The notes under the pieces are model-generated. The model was not told the origin of the DNA. It searched no databases and was given only the letters and a program-made list of their open reading frames with translations. DNA of 64,000 nt from Tillus elongatus (Eukaryota; Arthropoda; Insecta; Coleoptera; Cleridae). The position numbers and the translations under genes are program-made. This document shows, one piece after another, positions 37,090 to 48,026 of this stretch (position 1 is its first letter; each line of letters begins with the position of its first letter). The stretch spans positions 171,747,943-171,811,942 of the forward strand of contig OZ023265.1 of the NCBI GenBank assembly GCA_964006375.1. Direction: 5' to 3'.

Positions 37090-37345
37090 TTGGAGGGGTA
37101 TAGCCGAGTGAGCGAGGCAAACGCGTACGCCGGCCATACGCCAGTCAGTCAAGAGAAAGAAGCGATAGGAGTTACTTGATTATAAAGACTTTCCAATACG
37201 GCCTCGGGGGTCGACGGTTCGAGCCTCACCGGCGGCGGATGATTTTGCAAAATCACTGTCGTCGTTGAGATCGAGCTCCAGGTGGAGGGTAGGCTAGTTT
37301 AGATGAGCAAAAAGGGTCAGCAATGGCCTAATTGCCAGTAAGCAT
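37090..37345 (+). mobile_element. SINE-like sequence with split tRNA-like head
   Basis: A box-A-like TATAGCCGAGTGAGCG (about 37097) and a box-B-like GGTTCGAGCC (37217) are separated by an unrelated insert of about 70 bp. The body after box B includes GGTGGAGGGTAGGCTAG and ends in a pyrimidine-rich TTACCTTTACC. It differs from the SINE family at 12688 and 21171. Confidence 0.45.
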
Positions 37346-37469
37346 CTTACCTTTACCTTTTTTTACTTGATTATAAACCGATTGCGATTCTTTTTCATTC
37401 TACACCGTCTTTCTTAAGATAATTCTTTATGTTGATTATTATAGCTACATTTTCGTATCAATGTTGCTT

Positions 37470-37740
37470 GATATTGTCGTATTAAATTTCATTTGTAAAT
37501 AGGCTGAATTAGGTAATGGTACTTTGTCTTGAGAGAGGTATTGTCACAGAATAATATCTTATTAAAGTTCATTTGTAAATAGGTTTAATTAGGTGTGTGT
37601 GTCTTGTTGCAGTCAAATTCATTTGTAAAAAGGTTTAATTAGGTATTGGTATATTGTCGTTTCAAGGTCGCAGAATATTGTCACAGTATATTGTATAAAA
37701 TTTCATTTGTAAAATATATTTCATAAGGTATTCTCGTATT
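37470..37740 (+). repeat. Degenerate minisatellite
   Basis: Four imperfect units contain TTCATTTGTAAATAGG and TTAATTAGGTATTGGTA-type words with spacing of roughly 65-80 bp. Confidence 0.7.
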
Positions 37741-38173
37741 ATTAATGTAAGCTATATTGTCGTATATTCTTGGCTGACACCGACTCCAAAAATAACACTA
37801 ATTTTACATTATATGATCCTAATAATTTGTTTGTTTTTTAAGCAGTCTATACATATATTTAAAACTTTTTGCTTAGGTGAACTCTAAATAAATATTTTGA
37901 TAATTGTCTGTTAGTCATAGGTATGTGTGGAGTTAGAGGTTAAGTTTAAGTGGGTACCTACATTCTTGCGTGGTAAATGCATTGATCGTACATTGAGTGG
38001 AAAAAATGAGTTGATTCTACTTTTTAGTGCATTTTTTGTTATAGAATATTTTTTTTGTGAAGTCGGTTTTCCATTTTGTTAAAATTTTGGTTTATTTCTT
38101 TATTTTTAGTGAATCTGAAGCTTTATATCTGATTTAATTAGACAGAAGCGCAACGGTGTGATCCACAATCATC

Positions 38174-38705
38174 ATCAATGTAGTCGAAGTCAATTATTTA
38201 CGCATTATTAAGGATAACTCAAAAACTACTAGTTGGATCCTGATCACATTTATATGAGACCACACGAGAAGCACCAGCTTTCAAATAAAAAAAGAATCAT
38301 CAAAATCGGTTCACCTAGAAAAAAGTTCTGAGGTAACACACAAGAACATTATCAATGTAGTCGAAGTCAATTAAATACGCATTATTAAGGATAACTCAAA
38401 AACTACTGCTCATATCCTGATCACATTTATATGAGACCACACGAGAAGTACCAGCTTTCAAATAAAAAAAGAATCATCAAAATCGGTTCACCTAGAAAAA
38501 ATTTCTGAGGTAACACACAAGAACATTATCAATGTAGTCGAAGTCAATTAAATACGCATTATTAAGGATAACTCAAAAACTACTGGTCATATCCTGATCA
38601 CATTTATATGGGACCACACGAGAAGCACCAGCTTTCAAATAACAAAAGAATCATCAAAATCGATTCACCTAGAAAAAAATTCTGAGGTAACACACATAAA
38701 AAAAA
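38174..38705 (+). repeat. Tandem triplication, unit about 177-178 bp
   Basis: Units start at 38174, 38352 and 38529, each with TCAATGTAGTCGAAGTCAAT. All contain AAGGATAACTCAAAAACTAC and GAATCATCAAAATCG. Unit-to-unit identity is high. The third unit runs into AATTGAGAACCTCCTCC and AAGTCGGTTAAAAAC (38716-38752), a terminal-repeat-like phrase seen widely in insect DNA transposons. Confidence 0.9.
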
Positions 38706-38859
38706 TACAGTCGAATTGAGAACCTCCTCCTTTTTTTAAGTCGGTTAAAAACGAAAATTACATGAAAAAAAAAGTTTTTTTTACGTAAAGTTTATCAATG
38801 TAACTATTAACAGTTATTAATAATAAGTACACTTGGAGAACCCAAATCACCACAACACA

Positions 38860-39832
38860 TTCTAAAGAAGACCTGATGCTCGTTGCACTAACCAAGTTAG
38901 CGTCATCAGAGGATGGAAAATTCTAACTACTTTAAAAACTAACATCACCTTATATACCGGATCTTAGGTAAAGAGACCGAACTGAGATGGGCAACTAATC
39001 GCAGGCAAATTCTGCAGTGTATTGTATTTTTATCGTCGGACTGCACTGTCCCTACTAGCTTATCTGAAAGGTGTTCATCTCTAATAATTTTGGGAAGGTT
39101 CAACGACAACTAAATTAACATAGTTTCCTTTGGCGGAAATATCTGTATTCTTATGTTATTTTGAGGACGTGTTGAAGCGTGGGAATTTATTTAACAGAGC
39201 AATCGATTAGGTGACTCGTAATCGGCGGTGGTGAAACGTTCATAAATTTTTTGCTGTAACTATATTTCGCAATATATATACTCTCAAACGCGTTTAGCTG
39301 TCCTGGTTGTCTAACATTTTTTTATTAATTTCAGATTATCTTCATTAACGTGATGATTATTATCCCAAATATGTCGGGCGACGGGAGATCTATCTATAGT
39401 ACCGTAACGTAATTGGGCTAAGTGTTCTTTGAATCCAATTCCAATTGATCTTTTTGTTTGTCCGACGTACTTAAGATTACAATCTTTACAACTTATTTCA
39501 TAAATACCCGACATTTTGTCCGTGCTATCCTTGTCTTTTGCGTTACCTAGCAAGTTTGTAAAGATATTTTTTGTCGAAAATGTTAGTTGCAAGTTGACTT
39601 TTAAAAAAATGCTATCTAGACCCCTCGTGATTCAAGGTTCAAATGGTAAGCCAACAAAGTTTTTTTCGGATTTCTCTCTTCTAAACGTCGTTGATTCCGT
39701 CAATATTTTCTTTGTTTTCTGTTTGTTGATTAATTTTTCCACTAGACAAGCAATGTATCCGTTATATTCGGCCACGTTCGTAATATAATTTAATTCTTTG
39801 GTATATCTACTTTTGTTTAAAAGAAAATTAAT
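38860..39832 (-). pseudogene. Penelope-like element 3' part with GIY-YIG endonuclease
   Basis: On the minus strand, sequence from about 39832 reads NYITNVAEYNGYIACLVEKL and KNFVGLPFEP, then a stop near 39634. In the same frame it continues with NIFTNLLGNAKDKDSTDKMS and the endonuclease block GIYEISCKDCNLKYVGQTKR (about 39515-39455), then EHLAQLRYGTIDRSPVARHI. GIY...YVG, Arg, and the downstream EH/N positions are those of the GIY-YIG domain of canonical Penelope elements. The reverse transcriptase upstream is missing. A hammerhead-like motif lies downstream at 38868-38915. Confidence 0.85.
38868..38915 (-). ncRNA. Hammerhead-ribozyme-like motif of the Penelope element
   Basis: Minus-strand sequence has CTGATGA (38909-38903), then a stem C/GCTAAC with loop TTG and GTTAGT, then GCAAC in place of the usual GAAAC, then GAGCATCAGG. 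CTGATGA plus stem II plus GAAA is the hammerhead core, and such motifs are established in Penelope-like elements. One core position looks substituted, so self-cleavage is doubtful. Confidence 0.45.
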
Positions 39833-39885
39833 TAACGATTTACTAAAAATTTAATTAACATAATTAATTAACTTAATTTTGAGAA

Positions 39886-40240
39886 AGAAATATTCTGCCA
39901 CCGTTCGTCGACGGCCATTTTGAATTATTGAAAACGCTACTTATCCTACTGTATTTTGCTCGTAAGACCCTTTCATTTATCATGGGGGTTGTTGAGAAAG
40001 AAACATTCCGCCGTCTTGCGACGGCCGCTATGTTGATTTCCTGAAAGCGCTGTCTAGCAAAATACAGTATCTTGCTCGTATACCCCTTCAACATGGTACA
40101 TACGAATGTTAGAGGGATTGTGAGAAAAGAAAAAATCTGCCATTTTGCAGTGTCTGCTATATTGAATTTATGATAATGACAGATAAGCTATCTTGCGTTT
40201 TTACCTGACTTAGCACGCGTATCAAATTTCATCCCAATAT
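39886..40240. repeat. Tandem repeat, three units of about 115-125 bp
   Basis: Units near 39886, 40004 and 40126 share GAGAAAGAAA, TTCTGCC or TTCCGCC, CGACGGCC and TGAAAACGCT-type words with increasing divergence. Confidence 0.7.
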
Positions 40241-41095
40241 GATAAGAGGAACTGGTTAAACGTTGAGCTACAAGATTTCACTAAACTAACAAACAGACTA
40301 CAACCAGCTGAGGTTAAATCAAACCTTGGAAGGCACAGGGGCGGCTCCTCAATAAAAGCGCCCGGGCGCGCGCACTGCCGCCTGCCGTGGAAAAAAAAAT
40401 GTTTTTGCTATGCTATATTTTAATAAATTTTTATTTGCTTTTTTACCTCCTGCATTCAACAAACAAAATTAGTATATCGAGGATCGCAGAGAGTCGGCAG
40501 CCATTAATACAACATCAGAATAAGTATAGTGTTAACGGTTGCAGACGTTATCGTTATATACATCCATATCCAAATATCCATATACATCAGTCGCCCGGCG
40601 GTGTGTATTTTTCGGCGCTCTGAGCAAATGCGACACTTCAATGCGAAATGATCGAGTATCATCGTCGAAAACGACCGACTAAGCACTCTGGTGTGCGCTC
40701 TCAAATTTCACACTTTCAGTTTGCTGTGGAATTTTGGCAGAGCGTGTCTGTGTCTAGCATGTCTTTAGTAATTTTCGTGTAGTGCTGCGCATTGGATTGA
40801 TTTTAATTAGATCATTTCGTTGTTGTTTACATGTTCTAACAAGACAATTATTATTATTATGATGGCTACTACTTCGGGTTGCTTAGTAAGTGGACAAAAT
40901 AATTGTGATACTGTGATTAATTCAGTGGATAATATTTTAAACTTAAAGGTTAACTTTTTAAGGGACTTTTTAACTACTATAACTTACTAGAGGAAAACTT
41001 GGTAAGTATAGTTAATAGTTATTAAGTTTAGTTACTTTAGTAAGTAGGTTTTTTTAGAACACATTTTCGGAGAAAAAATAGGCTAGCCCTTCATT
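40240..41095. other. Unassigned; possible hAT terminus at 40338
   Basis: CAGGGGCGGCTCC at 40338 resembles hAT termini, but no opposing end was found. The GC-rich CGCCCGGGCGCGCGC follows. The rest is AT-rich without a recognised gene. Confidence 0.35.
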
Positions 41096-41097
41096 TT

Positions 41098-41222
41098 TAG
41101 TGAATTTTTATTTTTAAAAAATTCACTAATAGAAGGTTTTGATGGAGAGACTTTGCAAACATTTTTTCAAATGAGCGCGAACTAGGACCCCTAGATAGAA
41201 CCCATATCTGGGGTCAGTTTAA

Positions 41223-41300
<78 letters not shown>

Positions 41301-41700
41301 AACCGATAACTCAAAAAATAAGCAACTGATTTCGGTGAAACTCGGCAAGTGCCTTTCCTTTAGTAATGGCTTGGACGAGTTCGTTAGTCAGGAAAATCGG
41401 ATAAGGTTTTCCGGGAAAATGTTGAGTTTTGTTCCAAAAAATCTTTTTCTCCGAAAATTACAAAGATATTTTAATGAAATTTGGTGGATATGTTGCCTTG
41501 TAAAAGACATTGCTACATACTAAAATTAAACTTCCTACATTTTTAGAAAATTGAGTTATTCAAATTTTGAGTTTTCTTTTGAAAAAAAAAATTTTTCTCC
41601 GAAAATTACAAAGTTATTTTGACGAAATTTGGTGGATATGTTGCCCTAGGCAAGACCCTATTATACACCAGAATTCAACTTTTTAAGTTCGTAGAAACTT
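41098..41700 (+). mobile_element. (TA)n-family element, right-truncated
   Basis: The hairpin end is at about 41098-41130, the GAGCGCGAACTAGGACCCCT block at about 41176-41195, a TA tract at 41225-41298 and the core phrase CCGATAACTCAAAAAATAAG. Degenerate units follow to about 41700, where the sequence switches into a LINE ORF. The conserved CGCACTTGCTGCGTC terminus is missing. Confidence 0.8.
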
Positions 41701-41711
41701 GAGTTCTACAG

Positions 41712-42909
41712 AGAACGAATTGAATAAGTTAGCGATTTCCCTTGGATCCGTAACTAGCCTCTCTTCGTGTCGTATTACAATATTGTTATGTTCATTGACC
41801 TGCTTGCCATTTAGTTCCGAAATCATATGCCATGCGGCTTTAGTCGGATTATCAAACGACAGAATCCTATGTTGGCAGAAATTCCTTTTAGTACATCTTA
41901 CAAGTTTTTTATGAGCAGCCCTTGCAGCCCTGTAAGAATCATCCACCTGAGGAGAAACACTTCTCAATAAAAATAGGTCTTTAAGTCTTGAACTAGAGGT
42001 TCTGACCTCAGAAGTAACCCACTCACGGCCCTTTGATTGTTTCCTATATATCTTACGTAGTGGAAAATATAAATAAAAGTAATAAAGAAACAACTCATGA
42101 AAATTCTTATACCCGTCATCAATGTTGCTGGCAGCAAAAACATTTTCCCAATTTTCACCAATAAGGGCACTCTCAAAGTCAAAAATATATTCCTCATCAA
42201 AAACTCGCGTCAAAGAAACAGCGCTATGATTCGATTTAACTGAAGCTGTGTCAAGCTCCAACAACACTGTCATGTGGTCAGAAATATTATTGCCAGTCGC
42301 AAGGCAGGCACCCTTGTTAGAAAAATTAAGAAAAGCATTGTCGATGGTACTAAGAGTATTATCCGTTACTCTGGTAGGCCACCCAACTACATGAGTCATA
42401 TTAAAACATCTTAGCATGTTAGACAACATATCAAACCCTTTACTTGCAATTCTATAGCAATCTAAGTTGAAATCACCAGTAAGAACAAAACGTACACCGG
42501 GTCTGACTAAATAATTTAGCATATCAAAGAGCTGGTTAATAAAAACAACAACATTACTTGAAGGTGAGCGATAACAATTTAAAATACAAGTTTTAACGTC
42601 GTTATAACAACAACATATACCACAGACTTCAAATTCTTTCTCAATGCAAAATTGTTCTACATTAATTTTTTTAATGGACAGGTTATTCTTAAAATAAATC
42701 GCTACCCCTCCTCCCTTACTGACACTTCTACAAAAGAAACTACCCAGGCTGTAACCATCGATTTTTAAATAAGTGATCGAATCGTTAGTTTCTGTGAAAC
42801 ACATAAAATTTATATTTTTGAAATGTACTAAGTCAATTAAAAGTTTATTAATTTTGTCTATATTCAAACGCTGCGTATTTAAAATCACAATGTTTGGGTC
42901 AAATATCAC
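41712..42909 (-). pseudogene. LINE ORF2, endonuclease only (3'-truncated)
   Basis: An open frame of about 400 codons encodes a complete APE-type endonuclease. Motifs in order: the N-terminal VILNTQRLN, MCFTET with the catalytic Glu, LTGDFNLD (Asp/Asn), DNTLSTIDNAFL, and NNISDHMTV with the SDH motif. It continues through the linker KAAWHMISELNGKQ towards the RT and then stops at the junction with the (TA)n element near 41710. No RT domain is present. Normal LINE insertions lose the 5' end, so loss of the 3' half implies a later deletion or recombination. The first codon is GTG (GTGA overlapping the ORF1 stop), where an ATG would be expected. Confidence 0.9.
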
Positions 42910-43745
42910 AGATTCGTTGTCGGTCGCAGGCGCGGGAAGAAAAACTTATTTATACATGCACCAGCTGGCCAGACAGTAGGGTCCAGGGCCTTTCTGAAAT
43001 TATGTTCATAAACACAAACCTTAAAAAAAGCATACTGGCCTTTATGTTTCGCTTCAAGTATCTCACACGTCACTTCAGGAAACTCCTCATTAAGATGCTG
43101 TTGGACTTGTTCAACAGAAGTATTTGGTTCCAACCGAAACACATGGAGAGCAACAAATTTGGGTACAGCCGTTAAAGCACTACTACTCTGTTTATTACCA
43201 ACAATAGGTAAATGTCTTCTCCGTGGCTTTTTATGGACAGTTTTCCATTCATTACTTGCACTACTATCACCAGAAGAATCATCCGTAACTATGTCTATAT
43301 ATTCATCACACTTAGCAGCTGTTTGCGCTTCTAATAATGCAGTGGATAATTGCTTTCTAGTAATATTATTCTTTACTTCAGCTGTGCCACCGTCTTGAAC
43401 ATCACTATGTTTACTTTTGTTATTACTAACCTTATCAGATGATTTTGACGCATTGTCGGCTGAGCCAGAACGAAGCTTCCTATCAACAGTAGGTTTCTAG
43501 ATTACTTTGCTTATAGATTGGCTACCAATTGAGTGACCTGACCTCGAACCCACCGATACCCTACCATTGTCTACTTTACCGAGAACGGCTTTGTGACCAA
43601 GCGATGGCGTACTTTCAACCTTTTCAACGGTATTTTGTTTAATAAGACTGTTTAATAATTTTACTTGTTCTTTTAGAGATGTAATAAGTTCCTGCATGTA
43701 ACCAATAGTTACGTTTTTACCTCTAATGATGTCTTTCAGATACAT
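42906..43745 (-). pseudogene. LINE ORF1 with one in-frame stop
   Basis: The frame starts at 43745 (MYLKDIIRGKNVTIGYMQEL) with a short coiled-coil-like stretch (LITSLKEQVKLLNSLIKQ). An in-frame stop lies at 43497-43499. It then runs open to 42906, with a basic linker and a C-terminal RRM-like block: VFRLEPNTSVEQVQQHLNEE then ALDPTVWPAGACINKFF. This C-terminal pattern is typical of ORF1 proteins of insect Jockey/CR1-type LINEs. The ORF1 stop overlaps the start of ORF2 by a few bases. A single nonsense change is the only defect seen in this ORF. Confidence 0.8.
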
Positions 43746-44160
43746 TACTTCTGAATTAGATTACTAAAGATCAATTGCCGGAAATAAAAAAATTAATAAA
43801 GATAAGTAAGGAGATGACTTCGAAAATGTAAACATAAAGTTAAACGGTCAACAACTTGAACAAGTAGAAATATTCACCTACATTATTGTTGTCTATAAAT
43901 CTGTCACCAAAATAATAGATAATAACGTCAGTACACTATCATTAAGTAGCTAGTAAACAAATATCAATACGTTAGTATGTAAACTACCCAACTTTACCGT
44001 TACTGCCGCTGAAATTGGGGATCGCATTATGTCATAAATCAAGATGATCTGAACATGTGCAGACCGCCCGTGCTGGCAAGTGCGAACATCCCCGAACGCA
44101 AGTAAGGTAGTCCGACTGAAGTGGATCCCTCCTGGTAGCATTATAGGCTGAGGCAAACTT
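43746..44160 (-). other. Probable 5' UTR of the LINE
   Basis: Upstream of ORF1 on the minus strand there is about 400 bp of non-coding sequence. Its outer part is moderately GC-rich (44000-44130, including GGACTACCTTACTTGCGTTC). The element start is inferred, and no target-site duplication could be checked because the 3' end is lost. Confidence 0.4.
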
Positions 44161-45015
44161 TAATCCTTGTACTTCCTGATCAGTGCAAGTCAGTGGCGTG
44201 GCATCACGGCTGTTTCCTTTTATAGATCTTTCGGTACACGAATATCATGATAATGTAACGATTATATCGATATTGTAGATTCGCTAGACCCAGCCGAAAT
44301 ACGAAATATTTTTCAGAAATCGATAACATTACGTCGACGTCCTACACAGCCATGCATACATGGTGACATAGATATATAAGTTATTTATATATTTCTTACG
44401 GGCTGCTTATGAATTTCAACCCCCTGTAGACTACACCAACGTTCCAAGCTGCGATTCTCTATTATTTTGGACACCGACTTATAGTATTTTATTACGGATA
44501 TTGGTAAATGTAGAACTAAGAAGAAATATTGTGTTAGCATTAGCATTAGAATAGAAATTCCAAACGCCGTTATCATTAATAAACATTTTAACTTGGGTCA
44601 GAGGAATTTTTTTGTCACACACATACATATATAGTCTTAAAATGTATTATCCAGTAATATACCTACCTATATCGTTGCGGTAATGTCTAGGGAAATTACA
44701 ATGTTTGCCTTTGAAAGATACAAAGGTTATCTCATGCCCAAGGCACCACCTCTCAAATTACAACTGATATCAAATAAATCAGTAAATAAAACATTGTTTG
44801 GGGTTATGTAAAGTCGCTTTGTAACGTATCTCTTAAATTAAATTCTAGAGGTTCTATACAGCAAATAGAGCGGTCTTCAAATCGCTAGGCTAGGCTTATG
44901 TTATTACCTTTTTTGCTAGTCTAAGCTTTTCAAACGATATAAATATACCTACACTAAGTTGTATAAAAAACTACCCCGTACGTACCAACGATTATTAGCT
45001 GTATATCTATCAAAC
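44160..45015. other. Unassigned sequence
   Basis: No gene recognised. CAGTGGCGTGG at about 44190 resembles a hAT end but lacks a partner. Confidence 0.35.
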
Positions 45016-45017
45016 CA

Positions 45018-45335
45018 TTTCGGGACGTAGCAAGTGCGCTATAATAACGAATTTTCATAAGAATTTTACACTTCTAGTACGGCATCTTACTAAAGGTAAC
45101 ACTTTTAATCTAAATAGACATGGAACCTTGCGTTTAGGGGTGCTAACACAAGCCAATTTGAAGAATTTTTCTATTTCTATTATCAACACACACAAAAATT
45201 CAAATCTTATGTTCTAGCTTCTTTTAAGAAAAAACTTTGAATGCCCAAAACTGAATTTTCTATGTCGCTAGAAAATTAAAACTTGGCGAATTTAGAAAGT
45301 GTAAGTGTCTTCAAAAGAAACTTGTATTACAAATT
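45018..45335 (-). mobile_element. (TA)n-family terminal fragment, reverse orientation
   Basis: It begins TCGGGACGTAGCAAGTGCGC then AACGAATTTTCATAAG, the complement of the family's conserved terminus. It fades into AT-rich core-like sequence and abuts the mariner fragment. Confidence 0.7.
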
Positions 45336-45344
45336 TCTTTAAAG

Positions 45345-46080
45345 TTACGCTCCATCGTCTTGATACCACATTTCACCCCGGAGTTGCAGAGGAATTTCTT
45401 CTAACAGCTCTGGTAGATCATTTTTCAAGAAATTTAGATAACGCTCACCAGTGAGAGTCCCATCGAAAAAATACGGTGCAAATAAATACGGACCCAAAAT
45501 TTCAGCCCACAAATTTATGGACCACCTATGCTGACGATCCACTGGTCACGAAAAATATGGGATTATATGAGCATAATAATGCAAATTGTGTATGTTAATT
45601 TCTCCACAGTTTGAAAAATTTGCTTCATTTGTAAATAGCACTTTTGCAAGAAATCCTGGATCCTGGTTGTATTTCTGTAGAGCCCAAATACAAAAATTCA
45701 ATATTTGCTGCTTATTGCTTACAGACAGCTCTTGAACTTTTCTAACATGGTATAGGTAATATCTGTTTTCTTTGAAACATCTTTGGACAGGAGTTTTACT
45801 GATATTTAAATTTAAAGCTTATTGTCGCTGGCTGATATGTGGATTTTCAATGACTGAGGCTATGATGTTTACAGACGTACCTTCAATTAGAACAGTTTTG
45901 TTTCTTACGGGAGCCCGATACTGTACACTGCTGTATGCATCAAAACGAGCTTTCACAAATCTAAATGCTTTCAACTGAGGTAGTCGATTAGTATATTTCT
46001 GCCTATAGATTCTTTTTGCTAAGGCAAAATTTTTATTACTTTCAGCAATCACATACAGCATTGACATAAGTTCTTCAGTA
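45345..46080 (-). pseudogene. Mariner-type (DUF4817) transposase, 3'-truncated
   Basis: On the minus strand from about 46067 the frame reads LYVIAESNKNFALAKRIYRQ (DUF4817-type N-terminus). Further parts include NPHISQRQ and YYLYHVRKVQELSVSNKQQI, then KVLFTNEANFSN, HRWSINLWAEILGPYLFAPY and LLEEIPLQLRGEMWYQDDGA, where homology stops at 45345. In the first catalytic motif the usual FTDEA reads FTNEA, an Asp to Asn change. Stops interrupt near 45820 and 45540. The remainder of the catalytic domain is missing. It is the same general family as the relic at 766-1670. Confidence 0.8.
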
Positions 46081-46630
46081 AAAAATATGCTGGTATCAAG
46101 AATAAAGCAGGTAACTAAGAAAGCTACCTGTCAATAATTTAGTAAATTTTTCAAATGTCAAGTGGCGTTGTCAAAGCCGCCCTTAGATTTTGACATAAGT
46201 TTCATAAATATTGGAAAATGATCCATTTTGTAATTAATGCGTTATATGTTTGAAACCGTTGAAAATAATGTCATTAAACGTAGTATTGCTGAAAAGGCCA
46301 TGAAAGTGCGCATCTGATAACGTTCTAATATACAGGGCATTCCATTTGAAATTCTCGAGAAAATTTAAGTTTTGTGAAATTTAACACTGTGTATAGTCAG
46401 GTTACATTAAAAATTACCATGTCGCATTTTGTTATAGTGAGGAGTGTATAAAATTAACTCAATTGAATATGCAGCCAAAACATTGTGCAGAATCGAAGTA
46501 TTTACGCACCAAACTAGACCAAAATTTTTAATAAACAAATGCACAACTCTGAAACGGTTGGGCCTAGACCCATCAAGTGGGGGTATCCATTTGCTTGTCG
46601 CGATGCCATCTTTTTAAAAACGATATAAAA
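46080..46630. other. Unassigned sequence with a lone mariner-like terminus
   Basis: TACAGGGCATTCCATTTGAA at about 46331 resembles the terminus of Tc1/mariner elements, but no opposing end was found. Confidence 0.4.
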
Positions 46631-46631
46631 T

Positions 46632-46810
46632 ACAGGGTGTTCTATTTAAAAAAAGGTAAGTTTGGTCTGCCACGGAGAGAATGAACACCCTGTGTAAATT
46701 TCAATATTTTTGAATTACGCAGCTGATTGATAGGAACAACTTTCAGTGAAGACTTTTTTGATAAAACTGAGTTTAATATGGAAATCTGGGCTTTTTCCGC
46801 GAAGTGGACC

Positions 46811-46816
<6 letters not shown>
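46632..46816. mobile_element. Short Tc1/mariner-type MITE beside a TA tract
   Basis: Ends TACAGGGTGTTCTATTT (left) and AAGTGGACCACCCTATA (right) are imperfect inverted repeats (13 of 17 positions) of the kind seen in Tc1/mariner elements. TA is on both sides. The right end runs straight into the TA microsatellite of the next repeat. Confidence 0.7.
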
Positions 46817-46901
<85 letters not shown>

Positions 46902-47090
46902 CCAACCGATAACTCAAAAAATACTTAAATGATTTGGACCAAATTTGGGAATTACCCTTATTTTGTTAATGGCTTGGATAAGTTTATTCATCATATCTTA
47001 ACGTCCAATTTTCCTTAACAAAAAATTTTAAAATATTTAAAAAAATGCAATATCTCTCAAATTGTTTAAGTGATTGGACCGAAAAATTAC
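46815..47090 (+). mobile_element. (TA)n-family fragment
   Basis: A TA tract (46815-46897) is followed by CCAACCGATAACTCAAAAAA and a degenerate core (TTTGTTAATGGCTTGGATAAG). Neither end of the family is present. Confidence 0.7.
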
Positions 47091-47344
47091 ATCTTCAGAG
47101 AACATAGGCAGACGTGGTTGTGTACCAATTTTCAAGTCTTTTGATCAAGGGAAAATAAAATTATTCGAAATTAATATTAAAATAATCCTCAACATTACTT
47201 CAGATTGTGTGATGCAATATCTACAATGCTGGACAAAGACAGATGACGTTACCTGCACTGCTATGCTATTTAAATAAATGGCAGATAAAAATATAAACAA
47301 TGGAAGTTACATCATCATCATTGCAAGATGTCAGAGCGTATAAC

Positions 47345-47860
47345 ATTGTGAAATGTACGACAGGGACGCCATCTCGATACGGAACCAGGTAGCCTGTCGT
47401 CACGACTGCTCTGGTTAACACAAAATGTTATAGATGGAGACAAGCTTGACAAGCGCATTAGTTCTACGCTTACAATTCACTTTTAACTAACCTAACATAT
47501 TAAAAATATGGATATAAATATTAAGTATTGAAATGTACGACAGGGACTCCATCTCGGTGCGGAACCAGGTAGTCTGTCGTCAGAACTGCTCTGGTTAACA
47601 CAAAATGTTATAGATGGAGACAAGCTTGACAAGCGCATTATTTCTACGCTTACACCTGACTTAACTAACCTAACATATTTAAAATATGGATATAAATATT
47701 AACTATTGAAAATAAATATTGGACGATGGTTATAAATGAAAATTGTGAGTTAATGACTTTTAACTAACCTAACATATTTAAAATACCGATATAAATATTA
47801 AGTATTCAAAATAAACATTGGACGATGGATATAACGGAAAATTGTGAGTTAATGACTTAA
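47345..47860 (+). repeat. Tandem repeats, 178-bp and about 120-bp units
   Basis: Two units of about 178 bp (from about 47352 and 47530) share GAAATGTACGACAGGGAC, CTGCTCTGGTTAACACAAAA and GACAAGCTTGACAAGCGCAT. Two shorter units follow (about 47706 and 47808) with AATATTGGACGATGG and GAAAATTGTGAGTTAATGAC. Confidence 0.85.
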
Positions 47861-48026
47861 AGCAATACAACTTTGCGTAAAATAGAAAATCCATATATCA
47901 ATAAATCATAATCTACGAGCAGTGTTAACACTCGATTAACAGCCACGAAAACAGGACCCCATAGATACTATTACTATTATTATTGTATAACCGGGGGAAA
48001 TAACTAATGCATTATGAAATTTTCAA

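Larger units (their letters stand above)
36610..38095. mobile_element. Long inverted-repeat element (arms about 330-355 bp)
   Basis: Arm 1 (36610-36965) and arm 2 (37769-38095) are inverted copies. Shared landmarks include AACAAAATGGAAAACCGACTT at the outer end and TTTTTGGAGTCGGTGTCAGC at the inner end. Arms differ by indels and scattered substitutions. The 800-bp spacer holds a GC-rich patch with alternating CG (37060-37080), a tRNA-like SINE fragment and a minisatellite. The layout suggests a long-TIR or foldback DNA transposon. No target-site duplication was identified. Confidence 0.8.

Noticed and set aside
40338..40395. hAT element starting at CAGGGGCGGCTCC
   Set aside because: No matching opposite terminus or 8-bp duplication was found, so it is only noted as a possible end.
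45345..46816. One mariner element joining the transposase fragment and the termini at 46331/46632
   Set aside because: Both termini face the wrong way to close the transposase fragment; 46632-46816 closes on itself as a short MITE.
47345..47707. CRISPR-like array
   Set aside because: There are only two long near-identical units without short repeats and unique spacers, in a eukaryotic context; this is a simple tandem duplication.
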